Shown: piece after piece, positions 6,096 to 9,133 of the stretch
Layout of the letters: each line of letters begins with the position of its first letter
How positions within the stretch are numbered: the first letter of the stretch is position 1
DNA from: JBLIAZ01 sp047632015
GTDB taxonomy: Bacteria > Bacteroidota > Bacteroidia > Flavobacteriales_C > GCA-002722245
Length of the DNA: 9,133 nucleotides
Assembly: GCA_047632015.1 (NCBI GenBank)
Contig: JBLIBC010000099.1
Span: 1-9,133 of the forward strand
Direction: 5' to 3'
Notes under the pieces: generated by a model
Told to the model about the DNA's origin: nothing
Database searches by the model: none
What the model saw: the letters and a program-made list of their open reading frames with translations, nothing else
Program-made: the position numbers and the translations under genes

Positions 6096-6653
6096 TTATC
6101 CGTTTTTCTTAGCTGAACTGCTTTTAACTGAAGCGCCTTTCCTTGATGCTGTCTTAACATTTGGAGCCTTTTTGATTGGAGCTTTTGCTGCAACCTTCTT
6201 TTTAGTCGCTTTTTTTGTATCTGAATCTTTGTCAGAGTCCTTGTCAGAGTCTTTGTTGTCGTCCTCTAGTTTGGAATCGGCAGTCAATATTTTTTTAGCT
6301 ACTAATAAATTGTACCATTTGAATAGTTTTTTAATGTCGGAAATGTAAACTCTTTCTTCGTCAAAAGTTGGCAGGTATTTTTTTAATGCATCTTTTAACG
6401 CTCCATCAGCTGGGACATCAATTTTAGCAAAACTACTAGCCGTACCAATCTCAATTAAAACTTCCTTGAGAGGTTTGTCGCCTTCCAAACAAAAAATACT
6501 GATGTCTTCCAACGAAGAGATTTTACTTGTTGAAGAAGCGTTGAATCTCTTGCTGTTAACCAACGATTCCACAATTACTCCATTTTTAGACTGAGCAACT
6601 AACTTGTTTAGTCCTGGTTTTCCACCTATTGTAAATATTCCTGATAAATCCAT
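6096..6653 (-). CDS. DUF5606-type protein with histone-H1-like C-terminal tail
   Basis: A 185-aa protein of unknown function. Residues 1 to about 120 resemble DUF5606, a domain known mainly from Bacteroidota: MDLSGIFTIGGKPGLNKLVAQSK at the start, then a conserved-looking RVYISDIKKLFKWYNLL at 101-117. From 126 the chain becomes low-complexity. First comes an acidic Asp/Ser/Lys repeat (DKDSDKDSD, about 131-145), then a strongly basic Lys/Ala/Ser/Pro tail (147-185) like histone H1 or bacterial Hc1-type DNA-binding tails. No membrane segment or signal peptide is seen. It follows the DUF445 gene after 52 bases in the same direction and ends at the shared terminator. Nucleic-acid binding through the tail is an inference; the domain's role is not known to me. 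Confidence 0.82.
   Translation of the reverse strand: MDLSGIFTIGGKPGLNKLVAQSKNGVIVESLVNSKRFNASSTSKISSLEDISIFCLEGDKPLKEVLIEIGTASSFAKIDVPADGALKDALKKYLPTFDEERVYISDIKKLFKWYNLLVAKKILTADSKLEDDNKDSDKDSDKDSDTKKATKKKVAAKAPIKKAPNVKTASRKGASVKSSSAKKNG
6226..6261. repeat. 12-bp tandem repeat, about 3 copies, coding
   Basis: Units at 6226-6237 (TCTTTGTCAGAG), 6238-6249 (one change) and 6250-6261 (diverged) encode the repeated Asp-Ser-Asp-Lys run of the DUF5606 protein's acidic linker. The 12-base unit keeps the frame, so copy-number changes would lengthen or shorten the linker without disrupting the gene. Confidence 0.7.
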
Positions 6654-6705
6654 TAATTATAAATTTGTTTAAAAATAGTGATGTATTTGATATTTCCGTA
6701 GTTTT

Positions 6706-7296
6706 TTATTGAAAACTTATCAAGGCTACTTGAATTAGACCAATTAGAAACCCAAGTATGGCTCCAAGGATTTCAATGAATCTGAATTCCTTTTTCATGA
6801 TGCTGTATAAAATTTCCTCTAATTTGTCGGTGGAAAACTGAAGAACCTTTTCTGTTACAACGCTTTCAATATCCACGGACTGTTTTAATTGTGCTCCGTA
6901 ACTTTCGATTATTTCAGGGAGAATTTGCGAAATTTCTTCAAGCAAAGCATCTTTGATTTTATTTTTTAAATCATCATTAAGAAACATAGCTAACATTGGC
7001 ATGCTCGTCGATAATTTTTTATTGATGAAGTCGTCAATTTTGGACTCGACCAAACTCATCACTTGCGAGTTATCAGTTGATTTTATTTGATCTAATAAAT
7101 CATCGACCGAAAATAAATCGTTTGCGACCATCTTACCAAGCTTTTCAGCCAAAACTTTTTGACGTTTTGGAAAAATGCCTTGGATCTTAAAAAATAAAAG
7201 ATTGACAGGTTCTTTTGGATGAAATAACATTTTTACAGCAATAAAATTGGTAAACCAACCTATGAGAGCAGCGATAAATGGTAAAGTGTAAATCAT
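6706..7296 (-). CDS. DUF445 family membrane protein
   Basis: A 196-aa protein of the DUF445 family (relatives include YheB-type proteins of Firmicutes), function unknown. It has an N-terminal hydrophobic segment (about 4-23) containing GWFTN at 13-17. The family-typical FHP (25-27) and GIFPKRQ (40-46) follow. The middle is helical and charged (about 48-170), and a C-terminal membrane segment (about 174-195) contains Gly at 178, 182 and 186, a glycine-zipper spacing. Both ends are therefore probably membrane-anchored with the middle domain on one side. It starts 24 bases after a terminator-like hairpin that follows rpsT, so expression may depend on readthrough. The DUF5606 gene lies 52 bases downstream. 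Confidence 0.9.
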   Translation of the reverse strand: MIYTLPFIAALIGWFTNFIAVKMLFHPKEPVNLLFFKIQGIFPKRQKVLAEKLGKMVANDLFSVDDLLDQIKSTDNSQVMSLVESKIDDFINKKLSTSMPMLAMFLNDDLKNKIKDALLEEISQILPEIIESYGAQLKQSVDIESVVTEKVLQFSTDKLEEILYSIMKKEFRFIEILGAILGFLIGLIQVALISFQ

Positions 7297-7320
7297 GTAG
7301 TGTGATGTATATAAACGAAA

Positions 7321-7346
7321 AAAGCCATCTTTTTCAAGACAGCTTT
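7321..7346 (-). terminator. Intrinsic terminator after rpsT
   Basis: In the minus-strand RNA the hairpin is AAAGCUGUCUU, loop GAAA, then AAGAUGGCUUU, an 11-bp stem with two internal G-U wobble pairs closed by a stable GAAA tetraloop. The last three U of the stem run into three more (six U). It lies 19 bases after the rpsT stop and just before the DUF445 start. Because only 24 bases separate it from that ATG, it may be a partial terminator that sets the ratio of rpsT to downstream transcript. Confidence 0.7.
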
Positions 7347-7365
7347 AAATATCGTTAGTTTTAGT

Positions 7366-7620
7366 TTAAGCTAAGGAAGCAACTTTTTTAGCAGCTTTGC
7401 TTTTTAAATTAGCAGCCTTATTCTTATGAATAATGTTTTTCTTGGATAATTTATCCAACATGCCTTCTATTTTAGGAAGTAGTTCAGCAGCTTCTTTTGC
7501 ATCTTCAGTACCGTTTAAAATCCTGATTGCGTTCCTAGTTGTCTTTGCAAAGTACTTATTGTGTACTCTTTTAGTCTCAGTTTGTCTGATCCTTTTCTTT
7601 GCAGATTTGTGATTTGCCAT
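7366..7620 (-). CDS. rpsT: 30S ribosomal protein S20
   Basis: An 84-aa, very basic, three-helix protein that binds the 5' domain of 16S rRNA during assembly of the small ribosomal subunit. The opening MANHKSAKKRIRQ and the C-terminal IIHKNKAANLKSKAAKKVA (63-81) are signature segments of S20, and the length is normal. The ATG at 7620 is preceded by the A/T-rich TAAATATT with no Shine-Dalgarno motif. tRNA-Glu ends 42 bases upstream on the same strand, and no other promoter is apparent between them, so the two are probably made as one transcript from the promoter near 7780. Confidence 0.98.
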   Translation of the reverse strand: MANHKSAKKRIRQTETKRVHNKYFAKTTRNAIRILNGTEDAKEAAELLPKIEGMLDKLSKKNIIHKNKAANLKSKAAKKVASLA

Positions 7621-7636
7621 AATATTTATTTCATTT

Positions 7637-7654
7637 AAAGGGATCTCTCCCTTT
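7637..7654 (-). other. Small hairpin between tRNA-Glu and rpsT
   Basis: A 7-bp stem (AAAGGGA paired with TCCCTTT) with a 4-base loop lies 8 bases after the tRNA 3' end. No U tract follows it on the minus strand, so it is not a convincing terminator. It could mark tRNA 3'-end processing or protect the 5' end of the released rpsT mRNA (inference). Confidence 0.4.
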
Positions 7655-7662
7655 GTAAATCG

Positions 7663-7734
7663 TAGCCCGTAGGGGAATCGAACCCCTGTTACCAGGATGA
7701 AAACCTGGCGTCCTAACCCCTAGACGAACGGGCC
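7663..7734 (-). tRNA. tRNA-Glu (anticodon UUC)
   Basis: On the minus strand a 72-nt cloverleaf is visible. The acceptor stem is GGCCCGT paired with ACGGGCT (one terminal G-U). The D arm lies within GTCTAGGGGTTAGGAC. The anticodon stem CCAGG/CCTGG closes the loop TTTTCAT, giving anticodon TTC, which reads GAA/GAG. The T arm is AGGGG-TTCGATT-CCCCT. A73 is followed by CG, so the 3' CCA is not encoded and must be added. It is the first gene of a likely tRNA-Glu-rpsT transcript. Confidence 0.97.
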
Positions 7735-7744
7735 AAAATGTCAA

Positions 7745-7760
7745 TCCCAATTTTTTGGGA
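7745..7760 (-). other. Hairpin at the presumed 5' end of the tRNA-Glu transcript
   Basis: A 6-bp perfect stem (TCCCAA paired with TTGGGA) with a 4-base loop lies directly after the -7 box and 10 bases before the mature tRNA 5' end. If transcription starts near 7760, it would be the first structure of the primary transcript, in the leader that RNase P removes. Its role is unknown and it may be incidental. Confidence 0.35.
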
Positions 7761-7763
7761 GCA

Positions 7764-7794
7764 CAAATTTACACTCTTTTATTTAAACATCAAA
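7764..7794 (-). promoter_or_regulatory. Bacteroidota-type promoter for tRNA-Glu and rpsT
   Basis: On the minus strand a TTTG (7794-7791) is followed by exactly 19 bases and then TAAATTTG (7771-7764). This matches the known primary-sigma consensus of this phylum at both boxes and in spacing. Transcription should start near 7760, about 26 bases before the tRNA. It is the best promoter in the window, fitting a tRNA and ribosomal-protein transcript. Confidence 0.8.
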
Positions 7795-7977
7795 CATTTT
7801 GAAATAAAAATGATATAAAATTCCTTTATGTGACATTTGTTACTTTTCTAGTGCAATATTTTAATATGTCTTATTTGTTGCTTATTTTTACAACCCTTCT
7901 TTTATGAATAATCACTTATGGTAAGGGATTGAATGTTGAAGCGAGGAGAGATTTTAACGTAAATAAACCACATTAAT

Positions 7978-9133
7978 ATGCAAAGTTTTAGGTCAGAAAT
8001 AGAAAATCCAATTGTTGCACAAGACATCATAGATTTAGAAAAAAAGATTGCACAATCAAAATTGGGTCAAATAGATGAAGAAAAATTTAGGAGTTTAAGA
8101 CTTGCTAGAGGCATTTATGGGCAAAGACAACCTGGTGTGCAAATGATAAGGATTAAAATTCCTTTTGGTAAAATGACCTCAGAACAATTGCTTAAAATTT
8201 CTGATGTAAGTGATGAGTACTCTATTGGAAGATTACATACTACCACAAGACAAGATATTCAAATTCATTATGTGAGTTTGGATAGAACTCCAGAATTGTG
8301 GAGCGATTTAGAAAAATCAGACGTTACGTTAAGAGAAGCTTGTGGAAATTGTGTTAGGAACGTCACAGCATCAATTGATGCCGGAGTTGCAACAGACGAG
8401 GTGTTTGATGTAAGCCCTTACGCTGATGCAATATTTAAATTCTTTTTAAGAAACCCGGTTTGTCAAGAGATGGGACGGAAATTCAAAATCTCTCTTTCAG
8501 GAAGTGAAAGTGATAATGCTTATGCTTTTATGCATGATATTGGATTAGTTGCTAAGGTTAAAGATGGCGTTAAAGGATTCAAGATGATGTTGGGCGGAGG
8601 GTTAGGAGCTCAACCAATGTTAGCTCTTGAAGCATTTGAATTCATTGCTGCTGACAAAGTAATTCCTTTTATTGAAGCTACCTTGAGGGTGTTTGATAGA
8701 TATGGAGAAAGGTCTAAAAGATTAAAAGCACGTTTAAAATATTTATTGAACGACATAGGATTGGAGGAATTCATGAAAGAAACTCAAATAGTTTCAGATT
8801 CCTTAAGTAATCAAACTTTTGCAATTGATGATACGGTTGAATATAGTGTTCCAAACGCTAATTATAAAGTTGCTCCTGCTGTAAAAATTGTAGACGCTGA
8901 AGCTTATGCTACATGGAAAAAAGCGAATGTAAAAGAACAAAAACAAAATGATTTTGTTTCTGTTTTCATTAGGTTGACAAATGGTGATTTTTATACTCCA
9001 GAAGCAAGGAAATTAGCTGCTTTAGTAAAAGGTTATGCTGCGGACGATATAAGAATAAGTATTAACCAAGGATTAATGCTGCGGTTTGTTCAACCTGAAT
9101 CATTACCATATGTGTACACTCAATTGAAAGAGT
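7978..9133 (+). CDS. Siroheme-dependent nitrite/sulfite reductase (partial, 5' part)
   Basis: The frame is open from the ATG at 7978 to the window end (385 complete codons) and lacks its 3' part. The family catalyses six-electron reduction of sulfite to sulfide or nitrite to ammonia using siroheme and a 4Fe-4S cluster. The first ferredoxin-like half-domain (about 45-115) contains TTRQDIQIH (89-97). The siroheme domain follows with REACGNCVRNVTAS (119-132), then GRKFKISLSG (166-175). By comparison with E. coli CysI, R91, R127, K168 and K170 correspond to the anion-binding Arg/Arg/Lys/Lys set. A second ferredoxin-like half begins near 325. The cluster-binding Cys motifs are expected beyond the window. 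Which substrate is physiological cannot be told from this part. No RBS is seen; the leader is A/T-rich. Confidence 0.9.
   Translation, partial: MQSFRSEIENPIVAQDIIDLEKKIAQSKLGQIDEEKFRSLRLARGIYGQRQPGVQMIRIKIPFGKMTSEQLLKISDVSDEYSIGRLHTTTRQDIQIHYVSLDRTPELWSDLEKSDVTLREACGNCVRNVTASIDAGVATDEVFDVSPYADAIFKFFLRNPVCQEMGRKFKISLSGSESDNAYAFMHDIGLVAKVKDGVKGFKMMLGGGLGAQPMLALEAFEFIAADKVIPFIEATLRVFDRYGERSKRLKARLKYLLNDIGLEEFMKETQIVSDSLSNQTFAIDDTVEYSVPNANYKVAPAVKIVDAEAYATWKKANVKEQKQNDFVSVFIRLTNGDFYTPEARKLAALVKGYAADDIRISINQGLMLRFVQPESLPYVYTQLKE

Noticed and set aside
7829..7844. CRP/FNR-like site TGTGA-N6-TTACT before the reductase gene
   Set aside because: Only the left half matches the CRP consensus; the right half is poor and such half-sites are common by chance in AT-rich DNA.
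7836..7864. TTTG-N17-TATTTTAA as a promoter for the reductase gene
   Set aside because: Spacing is short and the -7 box matches poorly; the A/T-rich leader yields many such near-matches.
7860..7977. Possible SAM-type or other riboswitch in the reductase leader
   Set aside because: I looked for the conserved SAM-I core and for a strong multi-stem fold with a terminator; neither is apparent.

Overview
The window looks like core chromosome of an AT-rich member of the Bacteroidota, most likely a Flavobacteriales-type organism (inference). Three things point there. The gene order acpP-fabF-rnc-IPExxxVDY-pyk is typical of that phylum. Two small families largely confined to it are present (the IPExxxVDY protein and a DUF5606 protein). 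Promoter-like sites fit the Bacteroidota sigma consensus (TTTG, about 19 nt, TAnnTTTG), and starts are preceded by A/T-rich sequence with no clear Shine-Dalgarno motif.

Layout. Positions 1-66 hold the last codons of an unidentified plus-strand frame. From 4862 down to 96 on the minus strand runs one block: acpP, fabF, rnc, an IPExxxVDY protein, then after a 194-base gap pyk and tadA. It combines fatty-acid elongation (acyl carrier protein and KAS II), double-stranded RNA processing (RNase III), the last step of glycolysis and wobble-adenosine deamination in tRNA. Divergent from acpP are purN and rnhA, which overlap by 8 bases and end in a strong bidirectional terminator. Converging on that terminator from the minus side come tRNA-Glu(UUC), rpsT, a DUF445 membrane protein and a DUF5606 protein with a histone-H1-like tail. 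The window ends inside a plus-strand siroheme nitrite/sulfite reductase gene.

Gaps without genes are all under 300 bases. 1994-2187 holds a putative pyk promoter and two small palindromes. 4863-5027 holds the divergent acpP/purN starts. 7735-7977 holds a very good promoter for tRNA-Glu/rpsT and the reductase leader, in which I see no convincing site.

There is no mobile element, CRISPR array, phage gene or defence system. The most noteworthy signal is a perfect 16-bp inverted repeat with a 6-nt loop and a U tract, shaped like an intrinsic terminator, lying wholly inside the 5' coding region of rnc (codons 20-33). The rnc frame also begins with TTG, two bases after the fabF stop. Together these suggest post-initiation control of RNase III expression, either attenuation or RNase III self-cleavage; both are hypotheses. 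The rest is ordinary housekeeping sequence with some instructive residue-level details.
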